From: JAUIHN01 sp964556075
GTDB lineage: Bacteria; Patescibacteriota; Saccharimonadia; Saccharimonadales; Saccharimonadaceae
DNA: 6,332 nt
Assembly (NCBI GenBank): GCA_964556075.1
Contig: CAZKUV010000043.1
Coordinates: 1-6,332 of the forward strand
Direction: 5' to 3'
Positions 1-5,129 of the stretch are shown piece after piece. Made by a program: the position numbers and the translations under genes. Positions within the stretch are counted from its first letter, which is position 1; each line of letters opens with the position of its first letter. Under the pieces are notes generated by a model. The model was not told the origin of the DNA, ran no database searches, and saw only the letters and a list, made by a program, of their open reading frames with translations.

Positions 1-1204
1 TCATCGTAAGCTTGGTCGGGAACTTGACCTATATGTGACAAGCAATTTGGTTGGAGCAGGCTTGCCGCTCTTTACGCCACGCGGAACAGTTCTCCGGGAT
101 AAGCTTGCGCAATTGTCTAACAGTCTACGAGAGGCGCATGGTTTTACAAAGGTTTGGACCCCTCATATTACGAAAACCGCCCTGTACGAAACATCAGGAC
201 ACTGGGCGAAGTTCGGAGATGAGCTGTTCCTTGTCACGAGTCAGGAGACTGATGACAAGATGGCACTGAAGCCGATGAACTGTCCGCACCATACCCAAAT
301 ATACGCCAGTCAGCCTCGAAGTTATCGCGACATGCCAGTCCGTTTTCTCGAAACGACAACCGACTATCGAGATGAGAAGACGGGAGAGCTTGGTGGTCTT
401 AACCGTGTTCGTTCACTCACCCAGGACGATAGTCATGTGTTTGCTAGACCAGATCAGATCGAGGATGAGATTAACGGGCTACTTAATAGCGCCAAAGAGC
501 TCTATGAAACGATTGGCATGAAGCTCCGAGTTCGACTTAGTTATCGTGATGATTCCGACGCGTACCTTGGATCTCCGGATCTATGGGAATCAGCGCAGCA
601 CCAATTGAAATCGGCAGTTGAAAATAACCAGCTCGAATATTTCGAGCAGGAAGGCGAGGCTGCGTTTTATGGACCAAAGATTGACTTTATGGCAACAGAC
701 GCGATTGGTCGTGAACACCAGGTGGCTACCGTTCAGCTGGATTTTGTGCAGCCGGACAGATTTGGACTGGAATATACTGCCGAAGATGGCAGTAAGCAGC
801 AACCGGTCATGATTCACTGTGCACTTCTTGGAAGTATCGAACGGTTCCTAAGCGTATACATAGAACACACCGCAGGCTGGTTTGACTTCTGGGCGGCACC
901 AGAACAGGTACGAGTCCTGACGATAAATGATTCGGTTATGGATTACGTTGATGAAATAACTACAGTACTATCAGAGGTAGTACTGATGAAACCGATAAAA
1001 TACAACGAAGTTAGATTCACAACGGATAGTCGGAATGAAAGTCTCGGGAAAAAGATTCGCGAAGCGACGACCATGAAGGTTCCGGTACTATTAATTATCG
1101 GTCCGAAGGACAAGGATGCACGCGAAGTAAGCGTGCGCACGAAGGAAGGCGAAGAAAAAATCGCCCTTGAAAAATTAGCCGACTTCCTGAAATCGTTGGC
1201 GTAA
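1..1204 (+). CDS. thrS: Threonyl-tRNA synthetase, 5'-truncated by window edge
   Basis: Class II aminoacyl-tRNA synthetase that attaches threonine to tRNA-Thr in the cytoplasm. The reading frame is already open at base 2 with HRKLGRELDLY, the conserved entry to the ThrRS catalytic core, so about 400 C-terminal residues are present. Any N-terminal TGS and editing domains lie outside the window. Visible core elements are PMNCPHH (zinc-ligand Cys codon at 281), the motif 2 region from DYRDE to RVRSLTQDDSH (zinc-ligand His codon at 434) and IHCALLGSIERF (zinc-ligand His codon at 815, motif 3 Arg in ERF). All three zinc ligands are therefore kept. From about base 900 a typical anticodon-binding domain follows, with PVLLIIGPKD near its end. 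Position 2 of the IHRA motif is Cys rather than the usual Arg. The TAA stop overlaps the next start by one base (TAATG). Confidence 0.97.
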   Translation, partial: HRKLGRELDLYVTSNLVGAGLPLFTPRGTVLRDKLAQLSNSLREAHGFTKVWTPHITKTALYETSGHWAKFGDELFLVTSQETDDKMALKPMNCPHHTQIYASQPRSYRDMPVRFLETTTDYRDEKTGELGGLNRVRSLTQDDSHVFARPDQIEDEINGLLNSAKELYETIGMKLRVRLSYRDDSDAYLGSPDLWESAQHQLKSAVENNQLEYFEQEGEAAFYGPKIDFMATDAIGREHQVATVQLDFVQPDRFGLEYTAEDGSKQQPVMIHCALLGSIERFLSVYIEHTAGWFDFWAAPEQVRVLTINDSVMDYVDEITTVLSEVVLMKPIKYNEVRFTTDSRNESLGKKIREATTMKVPVLLIIGPKDKDAREVSVRTKEGEEKIALEKLADFLKSLA

Positions 1205-1569
1205 TGATAGTAGAGGCGATGCGAGTAGCCATGAATAGGGATGAAAGACAGGAAAAAATCCTCGGTCTGCGGGAACGAGTCTATGCTCTCATGGCGGAAC
1301 TCCCCGCGGATAAAGTTACGACATACGGTGATCTTGCCGCTATGGCTGGATACCCAAGGGCAGCTCGCATCGTTGGTGGCATAGCACATACAGGACCGAT
1401 GGACTTGCCGTGGCATAGATTAGTTAACGCTCAGGGCGGTCTGGCAATAGGGTTTCCAGGTGGCCAAGAAGCGCAGCGTCAGCTACTGGCTAATGATGGT
1501 ATTGAGTGTGATGATCAATGGAAGGTGAAGCACTTCCATTCTCGACGCTGGAGACCGGAGTGGACATAG
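1204..1569 (+). CDS. Alkyltransferase-like protein (ATL), MGMT DNA-binding fold without catalytic Cys
   Basis: A 121-residue protein of the O6-alkylguanine-DNA alkyltransferase C-terminal domain family. The helix-turn-helix (TTYGDLAAMAG, residues 39-49) and the following PRAARIVGGIAH segment, with a candidate arginine finger at R52 or R55, match the DNA-binding and base-flipping part of MGMT. The active-site PCHR is replaced by PWHR (residues 69-72), the signature of ATL proteins such as E. coli YbaZ and yeast Atl1. These bind O6-alkylguanine without repairing it and hand the lesion to nucleotide excision repair. The protein should therefore be a lesion sensor, not an alkyltransferase. The ATG at 1204 overlaps the thrS stop. 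Later in-frame ATGs at 1219 and 1231 give lengths closer to the usual 100-110 residues, and none of the three has a good ribosome binding site, so the start is uncertain. The 3' end overlaps miaA by 10 bases. Confidence 0.88.
   Translation: MIVEAMRVAMNRDERQEKILGLRERVYALMAELPADKVTTYGDLAAMAGYPRAARIVGGIAHTGPMDLPWHRLVNAQGGLAIGFPGGQEAQRQLLANDGIECDDQWKVKHFHSRRWRPEWT
1550..1554 (+). promoter_or_regulatory. Ribosome binding site that sets the miaA start
   Basis: GGAGA lies five bases upstream of an in-frame GTG at 1560, inside the end of the ATL gene. An upstream ATG at 1518 is in frame but would add 14 residues not expected in MiaA and has no comparable site, so the GTG is preferred. Confidence 0.65.
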
Positions 1570-2432
1570 CACAAGCTCCCTTGATAGCCATCGTCGGTCC
1601 GACCGCTAGTGGGAAAACGGCTGCTGCTATTCAATTAGCGGAGAAATTGAACGGTGAAATCATCTGCGCCGATAGCCGCACCATCTACAAAGGGATGGAT
1701 ATCGGTACCGCTAAGCCTACAGAAGACGAACGGTCTCGCGTTCCGCACTGGGGGATTGATTTGGTTGAACCTGATAAAAAATTTACTGTCGCTGATTTTA
1801 AGGAATACACGGTCGCTAAAATTGCAGACATTCGTTCGCGAGGGAAAGTTCCGTTCCTCGTGGGGGGTAGCGGGCTGTATATCGACGCGGTGCTTTTCGA
1901 TTTTTCGTTTGGTCGTCAGTCTGACCCTCAAAAAAGAGCGTATCTGGAGGGCCTCTCGATTGATGAGCTCTGGGAGTATTGTAAAAAAAATAACATAGAA
2001 CTCCCAGAGAATAAGTTGAACAAACGCTACGTTATCCGTGCCATTGAACGTGGAGGCGATGAATTACAGAGGAAACAGGAGCCGATAAGCACAAGCTTTA
2101 TTGTTGGAATCGCTACAGAAAAAGACGAACTAAGAGCTAGAATTGAATTACGAGCTGAACAAATATTTGCTCACGAAGTTGTCAAAGAAACAATTGAATT
2201 GGGCGAAAAGTATGGCTGGGAACATGAGTCTATGACTGGAAACATATATCCCATTGTTCGGAAATACCTAGAAGGGGAACTCACGCTCCAGGTGGCCAAG
2301 AGAGAGTTTACCCTCCTAGACTGGCGTCTCGCGAAGAGACAATTAACTTGGTTCCGTCGTAATCCTTACATCGTGTGGCTACTCCGTGACGAGGTCGTAC
2401 CGTTCGTTTCCGCCAATGTCGTCGTTCCGTAG
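1560..2432 (+). CDS. miaA: tRNA dimethylallyltransferase MiaA
   Basis: Transfers the dimethylallyl group from DMAPP to N6 of A37 in tRNAs reading UNN codons (i6A37). From the GTG at 1560 the protein has 290 residues, normal for the family. Seen in order: P-loop GPTASGKT (13-20), DSR (38-40; usually DSMQ), GMDIGTAKPT (45-54), PHWGIDLVEP (62-71), VGGSGLYID (101-109; usually GGTGLY) and the signature LAKRQLTWFRR (257-267) near the C-terminus. The segment normally written AIGY(R/K)E reads TGNIYPIVRKYLEG here, a variant form. A run of eight A at 1983-1990 lies in an intact frame. The gene overlaps the ATL gene by 10 bases and is probably co-transcribed with thrS and ATL. No terminator is evident after its TAG stop. 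A start at 1518 is the alternative. Confidence 0.94.
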   Translation: MDIAQAPLIAIVGPTASGKTAAAIQLAEKLNGEIICADSRTIYKGMDIGTAKPTEDERSRVPHWGIDLVEPDKKFTVADFKEYTVAKIADIRSRGKVPFLVGGSGLYIDAVLFDFSFGRQSDPQKRAYLEGLSIDELWEYCKKNNIELPENKLNKRYVIRAIERGGDELQRKQEPISTSFIVGIATEKDELRARIELRAEQIFAHEVVKETIELGEKYGWEHESMTGNIYPIVRKYLEGELTLQVAKREFTLLDWRLAKRQLTWFRRNPYIVWLLRDEVVPFVSANVVVP

Positions 2433-2438
2433 GAATCG

Positions 2439-2447
2439 TGCTATTAT
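2439..2447 (+). promoter_or_regulatory. Extended -10 promoter for the wHTH/MBL gene pair
   Basis: TGCTATTAT fits an extended -10 (TGn followed by TATTAT at 2442-2447). It lies in the 54-base gap after miaA and would start transcription near 2454, about 33 bases before the ATG at 2487. No convincing -35 is present at the expected distance. Confidence 0.5.
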
Positions 2448-2486
2448 ATATACCAGTAGAACAAGAAAGTTATTCCGAAAACTAGC

Positions 2487-3092
2487 ATGATTGACGCATT
2501 ATTTGGATCAAAGACGAGGGTGAAACTACTTCATCTATTTCTTAGTAATCCAGGAAAATCTTTCTATGTTCGTGAAATCACTCGATTAATCGACGAGCAA
2601 ATCAACTCAGTTCGAAGAGAGCTCGCCAATATGCTGGAGGTGGGAGTTATCACAAGTGACAGCGCCGAGAATAAGCTATACTATGAAGTGAACCAACGCT
2701 ACGAGCACTATGTTGCCCTCAGGGCTATTTTCGCCGGAGACGCCAAGCAAGCTCTTGAAGCTCCCGAGGGAGGTGCTTCGTGGCACAAGTTGCTTTCAAG
2801 TATACCGGGGTTGCAGCTTGCGGTTATTTCAGGGGTGCTTGTCAAAGGTTCGACGTCAAGTATCGATTTGCTGCTTGTCGGTAACATTCCGGCTACAAAA
2901 CTTAAGAATCTGATTAAGAAGATAGAGGGGATCGAAGGAAGGGAGCTGAATTACACGGTTCTAGATTATGATGATTTCTATTACCGACTCAGCGTTCGCG
3001 ACAGATTTATTACTGGTATCTTGAGTAGTAAACATACAGTACTGGTTGATACCGAGCATATACTAGCGACCGAAAAGAAGGAGGAGACATAA
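2487..3092 (+). CDS. Winged-helix protein with nucleotidyltransferase-like C-terminal domain
   Basis: A 201-residue cytoplasmic protein. Residues about 4-70 read as a winged helix-turn-helix: FGSKTRVKLLHLFLSNPGKSF, then the recognition region REITRLIDEQINSVRRELANML, then a wing with VGVITSD and LYYEVN. This suggests DNA binding, of the type found in ArsR-like and MarR-like regulators. Residues about 108-190 resemble the minimal nucleotidyltransferase (Pol beta/MNT) fold. ISGVL followed by SSIDLLLVG corresponds to the region carrying the GS and DxD metal motif, but only D127 remains (D-L-L in place of D-x-D), so catalysis is doubtful. The closing part, ELNYTVLDYDDFYYRLSVRDRF, also resembles such fused proteins. 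No Shine-Dalgarno is evident before the ATG. The TAA stop overlaps the start of the MBL gene by one base, indicating translational coupling. The target DNA and ligand cannot be read from the sequence. Confidence 0.75.
   Translation: MIDALFGSKTRVKLLHLFLSNPGKSFYVREITRLIDEQINSVRRELANMLEVGVITSDSAENKLYYEVNQRYEHYVALRAIFAGDAKQALEAPEGGASWHKLLSSIPGLQLAVISGVLVKGSTSSIDLLLVGNIPATKLKNLIKKIEGIEGRELNYTVLDYDDFYYRLSVRDRFITGILSSKHTVLVDTEHILATEKKEET
3078..3086 (+). promoter_or_regulatory. Strong ribosome binding site for the MBL-fold gene
   Basis: AAGGAGGAG within the last codons of the wHTH gene. The AGGAGG core ends seven bases before the ATG at 3092. It is the strongest Shine-Dalgarno in the window and makes this start secure. 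Confidence 0.85.
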
Positions 3093-3724
3093 TGGAGATT
3101 GAATATAAAGGCGGCAATGGACTTGTTTTCGCTACAAAGAACTCAAAACTAGTAACTGATCCGAACTTATCTATGGTTGGCCTGAAGGATGTATCCGTAA
3201 AGGGCGCTATACAACTTGCGACCGAACCGCGTTTTTTGGTTGACGCAGCGGACGCTACTCTAACTATTGAAGGACCAGGCGAATACGAGGTAGGTGATTT
3301 CTCTATACGCGGCGTCGCGGCTACTCGACATATCGATACCGAGGCTGAACCTTCCGGGACGACGATATATCGTATCGAAGTGGGTGAGATTCGAATCGCA
3401 CTCCTTGGAAATATCGCGGCTAACCTTGACGAAGACCAGTTAGAGGCAATCGGCGTAGTCGATATCCTAGTAATTCCTGTCGGAGGTGGCGGCTATACAC
3501 TCGATTCAGTCGGCGCAGCCAAGCTTGTCCGCCAAATAGATCCAAAAGTGGTTGTTCCTGTGCATTACGCTGAAGCCGGCGTCAATTACGAGGTGCCACA
3601 AGATTCTATTGATTTGTTTAAGACAGAGATGGGCTTGCCAGTGGAGACGGTCGAAAAGTATAAATTGAAATCTAGCGCGTCTCTTCCTGCAGCTTTGACT
3701 ATTATCGAGATCAAGCGTACCTAG
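3092..3724 (+). CDS. Metallo-beta-lactamase-fold protein lacking the HxHxDH motif
   Basis: A 210-residue protein resembling the COG2220/UPF0173 (Lactamase_B_3) branch of the MBL fold. It opens with IEYKGGNGLVF and LVTDP (20-24), the usual first strands and conserved Asp of that group. GPGEYEVGDFSIRGV (61-75) and DILVIPVGGGGYTLD (124-138) follow, then the last conserved strand and histidine in PKVVVPVHY (151-159). The expected HxHxDH zinc motif is absent: the stretch that should hold it reads LATEPRFLVDAADATL. The whole protein has only two histidines (H80, H158), and the usual Gly-Asp ligand site appears as GNI (106-108). It should not bind a normal dinuclear zinc centre, so a structural, regulatory or changed role is inferred. 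It is coupled to the wHTH gene and ends upstream of a bidirectional terminator. Confidence 0.78.
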   Translation: MEIEYKGGNGLVFATKNSKLVTDPNLSMVGLKDVSVKGAIQLATEPRFLVDAADATLTIEGPGEYEVGDFSIRGVAATRHIDTEAEPSGTTIYRIEVGEIRIALLGNIAANLDEDQLEAIGVVDILVIPVGGGGYTLDSVGAAKLVRQIDPKVVVPVHYAEAGVNYEVPQDSIDLFKTEMGLPVETVEKYKLKSSASLPAALTIIEIKRT

Positions 3725-3752
3725 ACTCGAAAAATTCAGATTCCGCTGCATC

Positions 3753-3785
3753 AAAAAACTCCCGATTACTACCGGGAGTTTTTTT
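3753..3785. terminator. Bidirectional intrinsic terminator between the MBL gene and rpmB
   Basis: Inverted repeat AAAAAACTCCCG (3753-3764) and CGGGAGTTTTTT (from 3773) around an eight-base loop. The GC part of the stem is flanked by A runs on the left and T runs on the right, so the RNA ends in a U tract in either direction. It sits between convergent genes: 28 bases past the + strand stop and 14 bases past the - strand stop. Confidence 0.92.
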
Positions 3786-3799
3786 ATTTTTGCTGCCGC

Positions 3800-4003
3800 T
3801 TACTTGGCGGCGGTAAGGATACCCTTTTTCTTAAGGGTGCGGATCGCATCGGCGCTTAAAGTCATCGTAACCTTCTGGCCGTCAACAACGAACGTCTTTT
3901 TCTGTAGGTTTGGCTTAAAGACGCGCTTTGTACGGCGCAGTGAGAAGCTGACGTTGTGGCCGAATTGTTTACCTTTTCCAGTGAGGTCACATCGTGATGC
4001 CAT
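3800..4003 (-). CDS. rpmB: 50S ribosomal protein L28
   Basis: A 67-residue basic protein of the large ribosomal subunit. The N-terminus MASRCDLTGKGKQFGHNVSF matches the L28 pattern (xCxxTGKxxxxGNNVSH). It is followed by RRTKRVFKPNLQKKTF and an LSADAIRTLKKKG ending that corresponds to the L28 C-terminal helix. Only one cysteine is present (C5), so this is the zinc-free form rather than the CxxC...CxxC form. Length is normal (63-78 residues). The gene stands alone, convergent to the MBL gene and divergent from the M50 protease gene. The upstream promoter is near-consensus; the Shine-Dalgarno is weak. Confidence 0.95.
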   Translation of the reverse strand: MASRCDLTGKGKQFGHNVSFSLRRTKRVFKPNLQKKTFVVDGQKVTMTLSADAIRTLKKKGILTAAK

Positions 4004-4041
4004 CTTAGTAATTCCACTTCTTTTATATAATAATCTGTACC

Positions 4042-4070
4042 AGTATACATTGAAGAGCTGTTTACGTCAA
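4042..4070 (-). promoter_or_regulatory. rpmB promoter, near-consensus sigma-70 type
   Basis: On the - strand, TTGACG (4070-4065) and TATACT (4047-4042) are separated by exactly 17 bases. Transcription should start near 4035, giving a leader of about 32 bases before the rpmB ATG. This is the best-formed promoter in the window. Confidence 0.8.
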
Positions 4071-4126
4071 GTGAGGGGGTTAGGGGAAGATTTTGGTTTG
4101 CCAGTCGGATTACTCCAGTTTCGTAG

Positions 4127-4132
4127 TACAAT
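4127..4132 (+). promoter_or_regulatory. Likely -10 element of the M50 protease gene
   Basis: TACAAT ends eight bases before the ATG at 4140, so transcription would start at or within a base or two of the start codon, implying a leaderless mRNA. A TTGCCA at 4098-4103 is too far upstream (23 bases) to act as a normal -35. Confidence 0.4.
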
Positions 4133-4139
4133 AGGATGG

Positions 4140-4787
4140 ATGGGTATTGAGGTTGTATTTATAGTTTTGGGAATCATACTAGTGTCAATGACACTTCACG
4201 AAGTCATGCACGGATATGCGGCGTATTGGCTGGGTGACGATACTGCAAAGCATTTGGGTAGGCTGACCTTAAATCCGGTAAAACATATCGATCCATTTCT
4301 TAGTATTCTGCTGCCGTTTTTGCTGCTAGTCGCTGGAGGTCCTGTATTTGGTGGCGCAAAGCCGGTTCCGTTTAATCCAGCACGTCTCCGCTATGATGAA
4401 TGGGGGGTGGCTCTCGTCGCAGCGGCAGGTCCGCTGACGAATATCGCGCTAGCTTTCCTGGGGTTCGGGCTTGCCACGCTTATGGGGACTTCCATAACTA
4501 CCCCTGGAGATGCAAGTATTTTAGGCTATATACTGGCGTATTTTGTGCAGATTAATTTGGGATTTGTCGTCTTTAATCTGCTCCCATTACCCCCTCTTGA
4601 CGGTTCACGTATCCTCTATGCTCTGGCTCCCGACTTTGTTCGACGTGGGATGGAAGCAATTGAGCAGTTCGGTATCATGGTAGTATTTTTTATTATCCTA
4701 GTAGCCAACTCATTTATCATCTCCTACATCGTACGTGGGGTCAGCTTCTTCCTCGATGTGTTCAGTTGGATATTTGGGCTCGCCTGA
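4140..4787 (+). CDS. Site-2-protease-like M50 family membrane metallopeptidase
   Basis: A 215-residue integral membrane protein of the M50 (S2P) family in its short, PDZ-less form. The first membrane helix carries HEVMH (residues 20-24), the HExxH zinc motif, with catalytic E21. After it come GRLTLNPVKHIDP (40-52), a hydrophobic segment, FGGAKPVPFN (70-79) and AGPLTNI (96-102). NLLPLPPLDGSR (146-157) supplies the third zinc ligand, D154. The C-terminus is two further hydrophobic stretches. Such enzymes cut substrates within or next to the membrane; the substrate here is unknown. The frame stays open far upstream, across antisense rpmB, but family homology starts at MGIEVVF, so the ATG at 4140 is chosen. 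The ribosome binding site is weak and too close (AGGA, three bases away). An out-of-frame ATG lies at 4136. The stop is TGA. Confidence 0.93.
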   Translation: MGIEVVFIVLGIILVSMTLHEVMHGYAAYWLGDDTAKHLGRLTLNPVKHIDPFLSILLPFLLLVAGGPVFGGAKPVPFNPARLRYDEWGVALVAAAGPLTNIALAFLGFGLATLMGTSITTPGDASILGYILAYFVQINLGFVVFNLLPLPPLDGSRILYALAPDFVRRGMEAIEQFGIMVVFFIILVANSFIISYIVRGVSFFLDVFSWIFGLA

Positions 4788-4805
4788 ATCTTAAGATAGC
4801 GCTCG

Positions 4806-4814
4806 TGGTATACT
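4806..4814 (+). promoter_or_regulatory. Extended -10 promoter upstream of the tRNA-Pro leader
   Basis: TGGTATACT is an extended -10 (TG, one base, TATACT at 4809-4814), 18 bases after the M50 stop. No -35 at standard spacing is recognisable. Transcription would begin near 4821 and give a leader of about 177 bases before tRNA-Pro. The nine-base core GTATACTAG recurs at the rnpB promoter. Confidence 0.6.
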
Positions 4815-4820
4815 AGAAGT

Positions 4821-4997
4821 AGCCCTAGGGGCTGCCGGTGTAAATGATTTTCCTGAATATCATTTTGATTAGGGAGCTTTATATGATTCGTAACCGTGGT
4901 TACGTTTTGCGAGCACCCACCTTGCTTCGCGCGGGGATAATCAACACTTTGGCAGTACCCGGGGCTTTAGTGACTCTTCAGGACTCATCTGGGTTAT
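4821..4997 (+). other. Structured leader segment before tRNA-Pro, function unknown
   Basis: No known RNA family or convincing gene is recognised. Three local inverted repeats occur: AGCCC/GGGCT at 4821-4833; AAATGAT/ATCATTT at 4842-4865 with extra inner pairs; and CGTAACC/GGTTACG at 4889-4904, followed by four T. The first arm, AGCCC, could instead pair with GGGCT at 4962-4966. A possible 45-codon ORF begins at 4883. A second -10-like GATAAT lies at 4936-4941 and could serve the tRNA. The segment may simply be the 5' precursor of the tRNA. Confidence 0.35.
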
Positions 4998-5020
4998 CGG
5001 GGTGTGGCGCAGCCTGGTAG
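4883..5020 (+). CDS. Possible 45-codon small ORF ending inside the tRNA-Pro gene
   Basis: An ATG at 4883 is preceded by AGGGAG at 4871-4876 with a six-base spacing, a good ribosome binding site. The frame runs 45 codons to a TAG at 5018-5020, within the D-arm of tRNA-Pro. The product begins MIRNRGYVLRAP and ends GCGAAW, has no recognised domain, and has no clear signal or membrane segment. Its first codons overlap the CGTAACC inverted repeat. Overlap with a tRNA makes a stable independent protein unlikely. It could be a leader peptide or chance, and the ribosome binding site is the only positive evidence. Confidence 0.2.
   Translation: MIRNRGYVLRAPTLLRAGIINTLAVPGALVTLQDSSGLSGCGAAW
4889..4908 (+). 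repeat. Inverted repeat CGTAACC-GT-GGTTACG followed by TTTT
   Basis: Two seven-base arms with a two-base centre (a six-pair stem with a four-base loop in RNA), directly followed by four T. It could be a weak intrinsic terminator or attenuator, or a protein-binding palindrome. The T run is short for a terminator. Confidence 0.45.
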
Positions 5021-5074
5021 CGCGCACGGCTGGGGGCCGTGAGGTCGCTGGTTCAAATCCAGTCACCCCGACCA
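4998..5074 (+). tRNA. tRNA-Pro (anticodon GGG), CCA encoded
   Basis: A complete 77-base cloverleaf. The acceptor stem CGGGGTG pairs fully with CACCCCG, including the C1-G72 pair typical of proline tRNAs. The D stem is GCGC/GCGC with an AGCCTGGTA loop. The anticodon stem CACGG/CCGTG encloses CTGGGGG with anticodon GGG at 5032-5034. The variable loop is AGGTC, and the T stem GCTGG/CCAGT (one G-T pair) has a TTCAAAT loop. Discriminator A is followed by a genomically encoded CCA (5072-5074). The anticodon should read CCC and CCU proline codons. Position 37 is G, as expected for tRNA-Pro. Position 38 is G, which can pair with C32 and is unusual. Confidence 0.97.
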
Positions 5075-5085
5075 CAGATGACCAA

Positions 5086-5099
5086 CGCAGAAGACTGCG
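5086..5099 (+). repeat. Small hairpin downstream of tRNA-Pro
   Basis: CGCAG, AAGA loop, CTGCG, starting 12 bases after the tRNA CCA. No U tract follows, so it is not an intrinsic terminator. It may mark the tRNA 3' trailer in a joint transcript with the Nudix gene. Confidence 0.3.
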
Positions 5100-5129
5100 C
5101 AATGTCAATGTAAATGAGAAGACCGCGAA

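Noticed and set aside
943..1416. 157-codon open frame on the - strand over thrS and the ATL gene
   Set aside because: It is antisense to two well-supported genes, with no recognisable domain or start signal.
2432..2476. GGAAT/ATTCC inverted repeat around the wHTH promoter as an operator or miaA terminator
   Set aside because: The arms are only five bases and 35 bases apart, with no T run, so this is expected by chance.
4071..4096. G-rich run GAGGGGGTTAGGGG as a possible G-quadruplex or telomere-like element
   Set aside because: Only two runs of four or more G are present, with GG pairs further on; that allows at most a weak two-layer structure. No repeat of the unit occurs.
3804..4139. In-frame 112-codon upstream extension of the M50 protease
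   Set aside because: It is antisense to rpmB across its whole coding region, crosses the divergent rpmB promoter, and encodes nothing like an M50 N-terminus. Family homology begins at 4140.
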